Shown piece by piece: positions 23,507-51,600 of a stretch of DNA of 64,000 nucleotides. The notes beneath the pieces were generated by a model. That model was not told where the DNA came from. It ran no database searches and saw only the letters and a list, made by a program, of their open reading frames with translations. Position 1 is the stretch's first letter, and each line of letters begins with the position of its first letter. Where the stretch lies: contig NC_092600.1 in NCBI RefSeq assembly GCF_047663525.1, positions 1,422,001 through 1,486,000 on the forward strand, given 5' to 3'. This DNA comes from Anas platyrhynchos. Its lineage: Eukaryota > Chordata > Aves > Anseriformes > Anatidae. The position numbers and the translations under genes are program-made.

Positions 23507-23768
23507 TTCAAACTGCTGTCTGGCTGCATCTGCTTTAGCACTGGATATGATTACTAGGGACTTCCAGTGGTGATCCTGTCCACCGGATGGGCAAAATGGT
23601 CTCCTTTGGTTCTGCCAACAGCCTCTGAAGAGTTGTATGAGATTCCTGTAGTGCAAGGTAGCATCATTCCTCTATCACATAATGGTTCCGAAAAATCAAA
23701 CAGACTCAACACAAAAATAGAAAGCATCTGTCTCTGGTTTCTTCGGCTTTTGCTGCTAGAGAAGGCTC

Positions 23769-26700
23769 CTAGTCTTCATCTTCGCCTTCCCAGAGCTCAC
23801 CATCAACATGCATAGCTTGAAACAATCTGCAACACAGCCAGGAATTTACATCAGGATGGAAAATGGAAAATTGGAAGAAAGAAAAAAAAAGTGTCAAAAA
23901 TACAAAAACAGCTCACAGTTTTTATACCATAAAACACGCATTTTAACCAACTTTGAGGACTGCAGCATAAGCTACTTTGCACTTCTACAGCACTTGATAT
24001 CAGCAGGTCTTACAACATGTTACAAACATGTTTCAGGAACATGTTGAACATTTATTGAAAATAACAACAATCCGAGCTATAGTGGAAGTTATCTGCTATG
24101 CTCCAAACAGCTAACAGTCCTATCAGATAATACTGAGCTGGGCAAACAATTACAAATATAAGCGGGGGGAACAAAAGGGAAAAGAAATGCCGTTTTGTAA
24201 AACCGATCCTCGTAGTCAAGAGAGCCATAAGTGAAGCTAAAGTGAAAGAAAAAGAGAGCAAGAGACACTGGGAGAAATATAAAAAGGAAAATGGGGTAGG
24301 AAGGGAAAAAAACACTGTTGGGAGAGAAAAAGTGCTGAAAAAGATTCTTGTTCAAGAACAGAAAACAATCCAGTCAGCCACGTTTATTAAAAAATAAATA
24401 AATAAAAATAGCAGAGTAAGCAGTGGAGGATTGAGCAAAATGCTGGCATTTTGACGTTTGTATCCAGAGCCCTGCATGTCACGGTGATGGGCCCTAACAC
24501 ATGGAATACACACAAGCTTCCTACGGCCACCACACCTCTCTGTTCTGCCTTTCATTTGTCCAGACAGCAGCAATGCCCCTTGTCTCTTGATATATCCCTA
24601 ACAGTGACGAATAAACAAAGTCTACAGCTTTTTAGAAGCAATTTCCTTGCCCAGATCCTTGTGTTGCATTATCACATGCTCAAGCTTCTGCAAGGAAACA
24701 TCTCAGTGCAAGCTGTCTCTCAGAGGCAGCAAGTAAAGCATCAGGAATAGGCCCAGAAGGCTCCTCCAAAATACTGAAACGGAAACTCAAGAAAACCAAA
24801 ATTGCTCCTGATTTTTTTTCTTCTTGTTGTCAGATCCTTTTAAGTGCAGATATAAGAAATCACATCTTAAACCATATAGCTACAAATTTCAAGATAAGGA
24901 TAATTTAGGAGAGACAAAAATCTGTGAGTGGTGCAGCACGAGAAGCAACACAGGTAAATACGTACCGGTTAAAGCACGGGGAAGATGGATCGTTGAAGTG
25001 CCTGTAGGGGTTCCCCCTCGACAGAGAACCCATACAAAGCCAGCAGAAGTACTGCATGCAGCCAGTACACGTCATTTTGTTACAACCATCTAGTTTCTGG
25101 CAGGGAAAAGAAACAAGAAATAGCAATAGCAAAATCCTACCATGTCAGTCTTCAGGCCTGGCTGTGGATGATACCAGTCCTCAAGTGGCATCAGCTAATA
25201 TGATAACTGCACTTCACCCTTATTCTGTTATAACACTCATATTTTTTTTTTATCATTCAGGTGAACTAAGAGCTAGAATCAAGAACTGTAAATCAGTTCT
25301 GCTACTGACAATACTGGAAATTACTCTTTTTCTGAAGCTATTTATTTAGCAGTTATAGACTGAAACAGCAGTGGCCTGAAAGACGTGGAAAACAAAGGGA
25401 TTCATACGGATGTTGAGTCAGCCTGGATCTCCTCAGTACTGAACACCAACTGCTGCATTTACTCAAGTCCCTGAGCTCTAGAAACATGACTGCCTCTTCT
25501 GTGCATTGCAGTCAGCAGTGGAAAATTCTTTTACCAGTTGCTAGAAATTTACCTTCCCTGGTGAACTTGGAGACCAGGAATCAATCTCTGATCTCTTCTA
25601 AATGCAGAACCTAATTAACAATTCATGCTAGTTGCCGTTAGGAGTTACTCTGATTCTTCAGCCCTTCCCCACCACGCTCACCTCTATAGGAGTACCACAG
25701 CAAGGGCAAGACTTGGAGTTCTTCTCTAGCCAGTCTTTACTCTCCATCTCCTCAAGGGCTTTCTGAATCACTCGCTTGCCATAGCGCTGCTCCAAAAATC
25801 TTTTAGTTGCCTCATCCGCTTCTAAATATTCATTACGCAAATCCATCAATTTCTCTGAGGAGTAGAATAAACAACACAAAAGCTTTTGTACTATGTTGTA
25901 GAAAAAAGTCAAAAGAAACTTAATTAATTAAAAAGCAAGTAAAACATTAGAATCCAAAAGAAAAATAGGAGAATATTAGAACCCCTCTATCTTAGAATTC
26001 AACTGGTTTACAGTGTTTCATCACAAAAGAGAACAATTGCTGAAATTAGAACAGGTCTACAATGTAAAATGAACTGAAAAACCAAAATATTTCTCCCAAA
26101 CACACATTTAATGGACCTTTGTCACGTTTTCAAGGCACAACAAAGAAGCATTCACCTGATTCAACATCAACTCTGACAATAGAAAGAAGTGGATTCACAG
26201 GAAAGGATAAAAAAAGAACAAACGAAATTATTCTTCCCTTCTGTGGCCTCTCTGAACCTGGCAGTCAGCAGTTTAGGGACTCCCTGAGTCAGGCAGTGCC
26301 ATGAAAGCAACACTTTTTAATTGCCAGCAGCAGACCTATTCCAAATGAATCCGTCTCAGCTGACACGGTGACAAGTTTCCTTGTTTAATTCCTGACTCTC
26401 AGCCTTTTCCACACAACACCTAACTGCTTCTAATCCATTTCGGAAATGCGATGACTCACCTGCAGTTACTTTACACGGTGAGACCCCGTGGTAAGTCATT
26501 TTACAGAGAGTACAAAAAGCATAGTTGCAACGGGAACATATGCCCATGGTGCAACCTGGTTCTTGCATGACCGGTGTCTGACAGCCTGGGCGAGGGCAAT
26601 ACACTACATCTGCCATCAAGTCCAAGCTAGACTGCAGAAGCAGGCGGTCATAACGTGCAAACAATTGCTCTCCAACCAACTCCTTAACCTAAGCAAAGAG

Positions 26701-28773
26701 CAAAGAAAGATTATGTGCATTTGAAATTCTAAGTTTGCCAGCTTTGGCAGAAAAAGGCAGTTTGATGAAAAAGTACCTACAGCTGGGATGAGTTCCCTTT
26801 ATATTCTCCAATACAGATCAAGAAATTACTCCTAGAAAGGTTATTTTAGGAACAGTTAAATAATCGAATGAAAAACATGCAGCATCAAGTGCAACGGGAC
26901 GTTAATTCAGGCCTCTGACCAGCGCCAGCACTGACACAGCGGGCACGATGTGCCGTGTTACACAGCTTTAACAAGGGCTGTGACTCAGAACGTGAAAACA
27001 AAATTCCCCAGGTGTGTGCCCAGCGCTCACCATCCAAAGCCACACCTTGCTGCCTGCAGTTACTGGGCACTTAGCAGCACTCTGCCAGCACAGCCGCATT
27101 ACCTGGCCAGGAGTAGCGACAGAAGAACACTTGGGCTCAGGGCAGTTGAGGCAGTGGACCTGACCATCCCTGATCTGTATTTCAAAGTAGTCCTTCAGGC
27201 AGGCTTTGCAGTAGACGTGGCTGCACTCGGTGAAGTACATACATTCACTGCCCAGCTTCTCACTGAAGCAGATATTGCACAAGTACATCTTACTGTTAAA
27301 GCACTTTCTTCTCTGAGCCTGATCAAAGTCCAAGATCTCCCTAATCAGGCTTGATAAAGATTCCACATCCTGCACAGCTCTTTCATCAATGATTTCTTCA
27401 TCAGCTGCCGCAGAGCCTGCTGCACCACCACAATCCTTCTCAGCATCTAGAGGGACCAAAGGTGTCCTGCTCTGAGCACTCCCTTGATGGCACATTTTTA
27501 GCTCATATGGGGATGAAATATTCAGGTAACTCAGTGTTTCTTCCTTCAGGAACTGCATCCAGGCAAACAAGACCACACAGCCTCGATTCTCTTCCCATAC
27601 GTTGTCTAAATGCTTGCAAAGAGCACTGAGCTGGAAAAGAAAACCATGACTTCAGGTTTCAGGAATTTCTGACAACTCATTACCATTTTCCTCTCCCATG
27701 GTCTTCATTTAACGCAAATTCAGGAATTCAATTTCTGCATTTTTTATGTAGACATAGAAGACATAAATCTAAGCTCAAAGATGCAGGCTTGTAACTCTCA
27801 GAAGAGCAACCAAATCAAAACAGGTAGGAAACAAAAGAGCCAACTGAAAGAGAGAGGTAATTGTACAGGTCTTAATTTTACTTTTATCTACTACGTTAAC
27901 ATCCACCAGAACACTGTTAGTTATTAACTTACTTAGGACCACCACATGGTCAAAATGTTAGAATTACTCTGCAAACCTGTGCTTGGGAGAGCCATTTGCC
28001 ACTGAGGGTAAAGGCAGGCGGGGAGGTTGACGGGTAGTCTGGTGGGAGCTCAAAATTCAGCACGAGGGGAGGCAGAAAGCAGACGGTGTACTCAAACCCG
28101 TTCTTCTGGAGGCTGTCTGCGGAATTGCCTGAATCAAAGACAATTGAGACAAAGCGAGAAATAACAAGAAAATGAAAACCAGCCAGCCACAGCTATTTAC
28201 AGCAGCACCCGAGATCTCTCTTTTCATTTGATAATTTCTAGATTTAAAATGATTTATTCACCAGCCCTCAGTAACAAAACTTCCCAGTACCATAAAACGT
28301 CACAGGGTTTTATGAGATTAAATCAGTAACTACCAGTACTGTGAGATACCAGGTCCTGCACAAACCAACAGCCTGGCAAGCCCTCAAGAAAGAATAAATA
28401 AATAAATGAACTTGATTGTTCCCACAAAATAGTATTATTCATCTCTAACTTTGAAGCTCGCTGAAGAGGTTACGTGCACAAGGATGGAACCCAGGACCCA
28501 ACAACATCAAAAGCACAGGACAGGGTCAGTCACGGATAAATATTCCTGTAGGTTACCAGCACACCTGAGCACACACCAGGAAAAGCTGATTTAGGATAAC
28601 AAAAATCATCTCAACTCACCACTCACAAAAACTTTGAAGTTTTGCGGCAATTCCAAACAAATTCTTGTTTCTCCTCCTTGTGCAGACTCGGCTCTCTTAA
28701 ACTCATCCTCATCGTAGATGCTAGCCAAGGCCAGCAGCTCATCCTCCTGAGCTTCTTTGTCTTCCGAAGACAT
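23769..28773 (-). CDS. RNF14: RNF14 (ARA54), RBR-type E3 ubiquitin ligase
   Basis: Seven coding exons on the minus strand: 28620-28773, 27977-28128, 27103-27630, 26460-26688, 25682-25854, 24966-25096 and 23769-23826. They encode 474 aa, the same length as human. An N-terminal RWD domain occupies about residues 11-137. RING1 begins at Cys220 (CNICFSEKLGSEC). The IBR contains CPRPGCQTPV and GICSRCNYAFCTLC. RING2 contains CPCCGTPIE, then KLDGC with Cys417 at the position of the catalytic cysteine of RBR ligases. The acidic C-terminus ends GEDED. The family transfers ubiquitin through a RING-HECT hybrid mechanism. RNF14 is known as an androgen-receptor coactivator and in clearing stalled ribosomes. 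The start exon has its acceptor at 28783-28784, 9 nt before ATG, so the 5' UTR is mostly in separate upstream exon(s). All junctions are GT-AG and in frame. Confidence 0.97.
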
Positions 28774-28784
28774 TTAAATTTTCT

Positions 28785-29289
28785 GCGGAGACAGCACCAC
28801 GCTACAGCATCACCTGAGTTAACGCGGCCTATTCGATAATTGACTGTGGGTATGTACTGTATTCTACTGCAGTAAGATTTAGAAACCAAAATACCTGATA
28901 CAAAACAATGTAAAATATAACCCAGAATTTTTACATGTTTTAAAAAAATAGAGATAATTTTAGAAAACACAAAACACCAGCAGAACATCAAAGGCTTCAA
29001 AAGCAAAGTGTGCTGGTGGCTGGGGACAGCTGGAAGAACAAAAGTGAAATATGACGAAGGCAAAAGTAACACAGGGATGTTTTGTTAGCATCTGAAAGGG
29101 AAAACGTCAGAAAAGAAGAAAAATGACCTTGCAGCAGTTCCTCTCAGCCCCCGTTCTAGAAGATGACTTTCTGATCACAACTGTTGGAGCTGTCAATAAG
29201 GCGCCTCAAATCCTCCAGAGACACCTTGCAGACGCACCCCCCTCACGCCTCAGTTTGTGGTTTGGTGAAATAAAGCCGGGGCTCAGGCG
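28785..29289 (-). other. RNF14 5' intron
   Basis: Sequence between the acceptor of the first coding exon and the nearest candidate 5' UTR donor. It holds no recognisable exon or repeat. Confidence 0.5.
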
Positions 29290-29960
29290 TTACCTTGGTG
29301 TTCACGGCTGCCGGCGAGGAGCTGCGGGTGCCCAGGGCCGGGGCAGGGGCGCTGCTCATGCCCTGGGCCAGCGGCGGGCAGGGGCTGCTCGGGGTCCGGC
29401 CTCACCGTGCCAGGGCCGCGGCTCGGGGCTCCGGGGCCCGCCTGTGGGCAGAGGAACGACAAAAACCTGAGGGGGAGCCAAGTCCTGCGGGAGGCACGGC
29501 GCGCCTGGAGCCCCAGCAGAGCCCCCTCAGCGCCCCGGAGCCGCCTCACAACCCCCGGCCCGGCAAAAACCGGCTGCCGGGACCCAGCTCTATACATATA
29601 AAGAAAAAAAAAGGAAAAAAAGGTAAAAAATAAAAGCTGAAAAGCGCCACCACCACCCCCACCCCCCAACCCGGGCACACCCGCGGGGCCGCCCCCCCGG
29701 GCCGAGGCCGCTCCGGGAGCTCCGAGCCCTGAGGCCGAGCCCGGCCCCGCCGCCCCCTCAGCCCCCGGTACCTCGGCGGGGGCAGCGCTGGGCCCGCGGC
29801 CGCTCAGGGCCGGCACCGAGAGGGGGCCGCGGGCGGCGGAGGCCGAGGGGGAGGCACCGGCCCCGCCCCGCCTCCGCCAGCGGTCCCAGCGCCCCCGGCG
29901 GCCGGAGGAACGCGGGGCACGGCCCCGGTCTGCCCCGCACACCCCCCCCCCCCCACGCCG
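29290..29960 (-). promoter_or_regulatory. CpG-island promoter and 5' UTR exon(s) of RNF14
   Basis: Strongly GC-rich island upstream of the RNF14 coding exons. Two good donors are visible on the minus strand, either of which could splice to the acceptor at 28783-28784. One is AAG followed by GTAACG, with the exon edge at 29294. The other is GAG followed by GTACCG, with the exon edge at 29772. A C run on the plus strand sits at about 29942-29954. I could not place the transcription start. Confidence 0.65.
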
Positions 29961-30014
29961 CTTTTGTCACGAGAAACGAGAGGTTGAGGAGGCAATCCAG
30001 GAGAATCCAGTGCA

Positions 30015-30020
30015 TTTATT
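30015..30020 (-). terminator. Distal polyadenylation signal of HSPA4
   Basis: AATAAA on the minus strand, about 1 kb beyond the HSPA4 stop codon. It is followed within some 60 nt by the edge of the RNF14 CpG island. The sequence between it and the stop has ordinary, moderately AT-rich 3' UTR composition. Confidence 0.55.
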
Positions 30021-31016
30021 TCTTCCGGGTGTTTCAGCTCTGGGTTTTTAACACATACAAAGTAATGGTTGCGAGTTTAATGACAAGCAGCACTAGAAGC
30101 AAATTACTGCGTAAAACTCATAGAAAAATGGGTTCTGTTCCTGAAAAAGAAAACAAGCATTCCAAACAAAGGCCTCATGAAGGAAGCAAGCGTACCCCTT
30201 AAAAAAAGTGTTAGGAAGTAGTCGGTCAACTTTCAGTATAGGCAGCTAGACTACACGTCCTCATTCCTTCTACAAGCACCTAATTGAGCTAGAGACAAAG
30301 ACTTCTTGTAGTCTAACTAGCTGGGGAATATACACTTCCCTATTTAAGAGCACATTCATAGTCCAATCTGTTACGAGTATACAGTTGCTATTCTACAGAC
30401 TAGGTAAATGAGTCTGAGTTTGGGCTGACTATCCCTGAAGCGAGGATACCAGCTAAGGACTAAAGGTACTGATCCTAGACCACTGCTTTGCATACCTTGT
30501 GTGAGTAGTAATTGTTCAAGTGCAGATCAAAATAAAACTAGAGTTGTGTGTTAACACAAACAATGGCTAGACTAAGATAAACAGATGAAAGACTATGCTG
30601 CAGGCTCCCTCCCCCATTATTTTCCTCATAGTCCTAATATTAATGGGCATCTTCTTATAAACACGTGCTATGATCCACAAGAGAAAGTGAACAGTGTAGC
30701 AAATTAGACTTGAGCTTTTGCAGTCTCACTTCTTTAAAAGAAGACTGGGCCTGAACATGCTTAAAGGAGACAGCTTAGGGCTGTTTCTGGTAAGAATCCC
30801 AGGAAGTTCTAGCTACAATGACTATGGCAAGAAATACTGCTTATTTGATCAAGTAGTTGCTACCTAAGTATTCTGATGTTAGGCACTGACCAAACCTCTC
30901 CAAATAGTACTAAGAGTGCTGTGGTATCCACTTGCTTCAATTTGTATTCAGAACATACAAAGTCAACAACTTAAAGCTTTATTGTAGTTTGCAATAATAT
31001 AAACAAGTACTGAAAT
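30021..31016 (-). other. Likely HSPA4 3' UTR
   Basis: Noncoding sequence between the HSPA4 stop and the distal AATAAA. No repeat or exon is recognised. A second AATAAA at 30978-30983 lies only about 35 nt after the stop and could give a very short 3' UTR form. Confidence 0.55.
30978..30983 (-). terminator. Proximal AATAAA of HSPA4
   Basis: TTTATT on the plus strand, AATAAA on the minus strand, just after the HSPA4 stop at 31017-31019. It is canonical in sequence but unusually close to the stop, so use is uncertain. Confidence 0.35.
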
Positions 31017-47102
<16,086 letters not shown>

Positions 47103-48151
47103 TCAGTCAGTTTCCACCTCTGCTACTGCTTAAATTTATCACAGTTCCTTTACATCCTCACAGGACAGCAGGTCCCTAGCAGCGTGTGAAGCATTGCTGT
47201 TAGCACATCGCAGCCCAGCCGCTGCCCCATGTCACGGACCCTACGGCTGCATCAGCTCCCAGGGCAGCGCGAGGCCAGCAGGCTTGGGGAAAAAGCTGTT
47301 GGTAAGCGATTGACTGGGAAGGTGGCAGGGATTTTCACTCAGGGAGGAAAAGCAAAGAGGCTTTTTTCTTGCATGGCATAGGTCTGTCACCTGGTGAGAC
47401 CAGATCGACGCAGGAAAGCTGCAGCGGACCAAGCACAGTGCTGGGACAACGGCAGGGCTCCCAAGGGGAGCTGAGGGAGAGCTCTGCTGGGGGAGAGGTC
47501 AGGGAATAAAGTGCCAAGGAGCGGCCAGTTCATCCCGACGCAAACGTGATTCAGATACTTTACTTACATTACAAAACATAATGTTTGGGAAAGTTTTTAA
47601 TTCTGAGATGAAACGTGCTGAAGGTACGGAAGTGCAGTGTGCTATAAATGGGACGCTTCCAAATTCCCGGCCCTAAATTTACACTGCTGCGCCTTGTTTC
47701 AGTGATACAGAAGACACATGGCAGAGAAACTCAATATTTAAAGCAGGAAGGACTCTTGCCCCAAAGACTGTTGAGTAGCCTCAGCTCCGAGTGCTTGCAA
47801 TTCCTCACGGCGTGCTCAGTGACACTGCTTTGGCAGCTGTAGGTGGGCTGGGAATTGCATCATGGTGCTAATGACAGAATAATAATGAAGTGTTTAACCT
47901 CGGATGTCCTTGAGAGTATGGGAAAGTGCCAACAAACAGCACCAGCCTGCGCGGAGACTATCACACAGCACATGCTCGAGGCACAATTAAAAGCTGGAAT
48001 ATCATAGAGTTTCCTTTTTTTTTTTTCACTTTCATTTTCAAAACGAGTGAAGCTGCCAGTGAAGGGCCAGCTCCTTGCTGCCCTCGCCTGTGGCTGCCTG
48101 GCCCCTGCCAGGGCGCTGTGCTGGACGCAGCTGGGCAGCAGGAGCAGCAGA

Positions 48152-48605
48152 TGCTGGCCCTGGGGATGGAGGAGGGAGAGGTGCCACGGGCCCAAGCAGG
48201 CTGGGGGAAAATGCCTCAATCAGCTCAGAATCCGGGCTGCTGTTACATCGGGGTGTGAGATGGAACAGATTCTGCGGCCCTCCCCACTCTCTTTTATTTT
48301 CTCAGTGTTTTTGGTATAAAAAAATCAGACTTGTACTGTACAAAACATGAAAAGCCTGTAATAAATCCTGCTGCCCCTGGAGATGGAAGGAGGGGAGAGG
48401 GGCCTGCAGGCACAAAGAGGCTGTTCTGATCAGCAGATACAAACAGCTGGGGGAAAATGCCTAAATCAGCTCAGAATCTGAGCTGGTGTCATGTTGGGTT
48501 CAATTCTGTGGTCTTCCCCACTCTTATTTTCTCAATGTTTTTCATATTAAAAAATATGAAACTTCTACTGTACAACGCATGAAAAGACTGTAATAAATCC
48601 TGCTA
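48152..48605 (+). repeat. Diverged tandem duplication, two copies of about 220-245 bp
   Basis: Copy A is about 48152-48372 and copy B about 48370-48605. Shared blocks occur in the same order: CCTGG(G/A)GATGGA, GCTGGGGGAAAATGCCT, ATCAGCTCAGAATC, CCCACTCT, ACTGTACAA, and CTGTAATAAATCCTGCT. The copies differ by substitutions and indels, including an extra roughly 25-30 bp in copy B. Both contain AATAAA. Confidence 0.85.
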
Positions 48606-51600
48606 AGAAACAAGCAGGATTCGAGAATAGCCGAACCCGTAGGGCACACTGAACTCTCCCAGTACGTACTCTTCAATAAGGCTCTATCATTCCTGATGAC
48701 GGCTGTGTTGCAGTAGAGAGAGCAACTGTAAAATGGAAGAGCAAAGAAGTGGTTGGGATAACTCTGCTTACTGGATTTTACCCACAGCCTCAAAGGTAAG
48801 TCCTGATTTCTTTACTGTTTATGTTCCTGTGTGAAACAAGCTGGGAGATGAAGCCTGTCTATGTCACTGTGGTGGGCAAAATGCACAGAGAAGGATGGAG
48901 AGGAACTGAAACATGAGAGCAAAAGGAGGGAGAAATGAGGAGTGGGAGGAAAAAAATGTCTGGAATAGCGGGCAGCCCGGTTTGAAAGCACATTGTTGGG
49001 CTGCATTTCCATCCATTCCCCAGTACAACAGTAAGGGACTAAAGAAAGAATGAACACAAGTTCAGTTACCTTTTATATCCCCTGTGGTATGAGCCTGATG
49101 CCCCGTACCTTCAGTATGGTGGTGCTCAGCTGGAGGGAAGGGACCTGACTGCTGGGAGGACGGGGATGTGTGTGCCTGCCCTGCTGGAGCCCTGGTGCCT
49201 GTCCTGCTGGCTCCCCTGCTCCACTTCTCCCAGCCTGGCAAACTGATAGCTCCCAGACCCACTGCAGAGGCAGAAAACTGCTGCAATTCTTTGCCAATGT
49301 TTAGGCAGCATGCCTGAAGTGTGCAGGTTTGCCTCAGTTAACTTTGGGGATGGGATGTGTTACGTGTAAAATGTAGACGTGTCCCACAGACGTGCCATCT
49401 GCTTGGGTGGGCACCAAGGTCCTTATGGTGTTTAAACCTGTCCGGGTTAAACTCTCCATCAGTTTCTGACAATGGGTTACTGCTGGAAGAGAATTCCCAA
49501 GAGCTGGTGGATTTTAAGTTCCGTGGGTTTCTGCTTTCAATTAAAGGAGGTGTCTAGTATATTTTAAAAACTCTGTCATGAGATCGAATTATTCAAGAGG
49601 ACCCAGAGCGTGAAAATCAGGAGTAAATAAATCTGACATGCTGGAAATTATGGGGGAAAATCTGCACATTTATCATTCCTTTCACTTGTTTTCTGGCACA
49701 TTTTGCTAGAAATTTTATTTATTTAATTTTAGAATGTTAAGAAATAGCAAGGCAAAGCTCAGCTCTGAGGTAGCAAAGCACCGGACCACGTGAATTTACG
49801 TTGATTTCTAACATCAAAGCAGACATTGCCTTCTTCTGAGTAACTTGCCTTTTTCTTATGCATTTAAATATGTAATCTGTGAACCCCTACCAGACCTAAA
49901 TATTCCTACCTGAACATATTGCTTGTTTTTTTGAATGTGCCATGGATGTTGCTACAGAGCTGCTTATGTGACTGCTGTGTATATGAACATGGGACAGAGA
50001 ATGTATTTAAAACATAAGGATTATATGTGGCCTAAAACTTGGGTATTTTTTGAAGAAGAAGGAATAATTTTCTGTTCTGTTGCCACCATTTCACTGCTTT
50101 GAGTTGCAAACAGCTCCTCTGTATAATGACAGACACTGCGAACATCTATTCCTCAAAAGCCAAGGGTATGAAGAAAAGGAGAGGAGGGTAATGCATCTAG
50201 GTTAATTGACAGCCCCAAGACTTTTCTGAAACTTATTTCTCTTGGGAACTGCACAAATAAACCTCGGCCTGGCAGATTGAATTCCCTCTGATTTCCCATT
50301 ATCCGTATGCTAAGCACAAGTGCTCACAAACCGCAGATCTGCCATTAGAGTATAGGAGCTAGGGCCAATGTTTTCAGGCTTTGTTTACAGAGGCATGTCT
50401 TGTAATTCATTAGCACAGGCTAAACATGAAAACGAATATGAGCTTAAAATAAGCCCGAGCTGGTGTCCGTCACAGGCTATTCTTTGGTGTGCTGTAAATA
50501 GCCCTTGCATGTCATCTAATGTATGGTTCATCGTGCTATTCTGGGCTATTCAGATACAGACGGGCTTTGCGAGCTCCTGAAGTGAGGGGAGCTGGAGTAT
50601 CGTGTTCCCGAACTCTAATAAGAACCACACCACATATAACGTGGTTCTCAGAAAATCCTGGCTTGCCGTCCCGTGAAAAGTTATTCTGGGGCCATTTCCC
50701 CCAGCACAGTTATCTCAAGAATTTGCAGTTAAATGGCTGTTGAAAATACGTTTTTCCCTCTTATTCTGGTTTCCGTACTTTCAAGCTTGAAATGTGATTA
50801 GATTTCATGTGTTTACTAATGAAGCTGTTGCAGGTACTGAGGTGTCAGAGCTAGATAGTGGCCCCCCAGACTAAATCTTGAAGAATCCACTGAAAATTTG
50901 GCCTGACCCTTTTGCTGCAGGCTGGGAGCGAGGCACCGTGGGCAGTGCATCCCTTTCATCTGCCACCGAGGCTCCTTTGTATGCTGTGGCTGAATTCCCA
51001 GGGAAGAAAACCATCTGAACCTGCGGCATGTCCATGTAATGCATTCCAGTGATCTATTTAATGATGTCAGCTTCCACAAGCTGCGCAAACCACGTCCCCG
51101 CTACGTCGACATGCTTCACGCGCCGTCGGGAGCCATTTCTGAGCTGTTGACACACAAAGATACTTCGTGTTCACTGAAATATGAGCCGAGGATCTAAAAA
51201 TACCGCGGAGTTTTACAGGCTGGAGCCGGAACAGTCACAGCGCAGGCACTTGCGGAGGGTGCAGCGAGGACAACAAAACATCCCCATAGTAACACTGCCG
51301 GCCCCGCTCCCTCGGGAGGAGAGTGGCTGGGGTCCCAGGCTCACGGGTAGCACAGAACGGATTGGAAGCACTCAAAATCCAGAGCAGTGCACTGAAGGTG
51401 GCAAGTGCCAAACGCACGGCGTGTTAGGGCAGTACCAGTACCGGCTTTCTCTGCCTAAAGAATTCTGTCTTGTGCTAGCCAGTACTCCTAACTGTTGGTA
51501 CATGAGGTTAAGATCATAAGTCCAGTTTGTTTAAATGCCCTGAAATAATAAAGCCCACGTTTTCTTTTCATTTCTATGGAACTCTGGCTGGACTTCCATT

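Noticed and set aside
29283-29942. 219-codon minus-strand open frame at the RNF14 island
   Set aside because: GC-driven and Gly/Ala/Arg-rich with no domain. It sits where the 5' UTR and promoter are expected, and the true start is the MSSED ATG at 28773.
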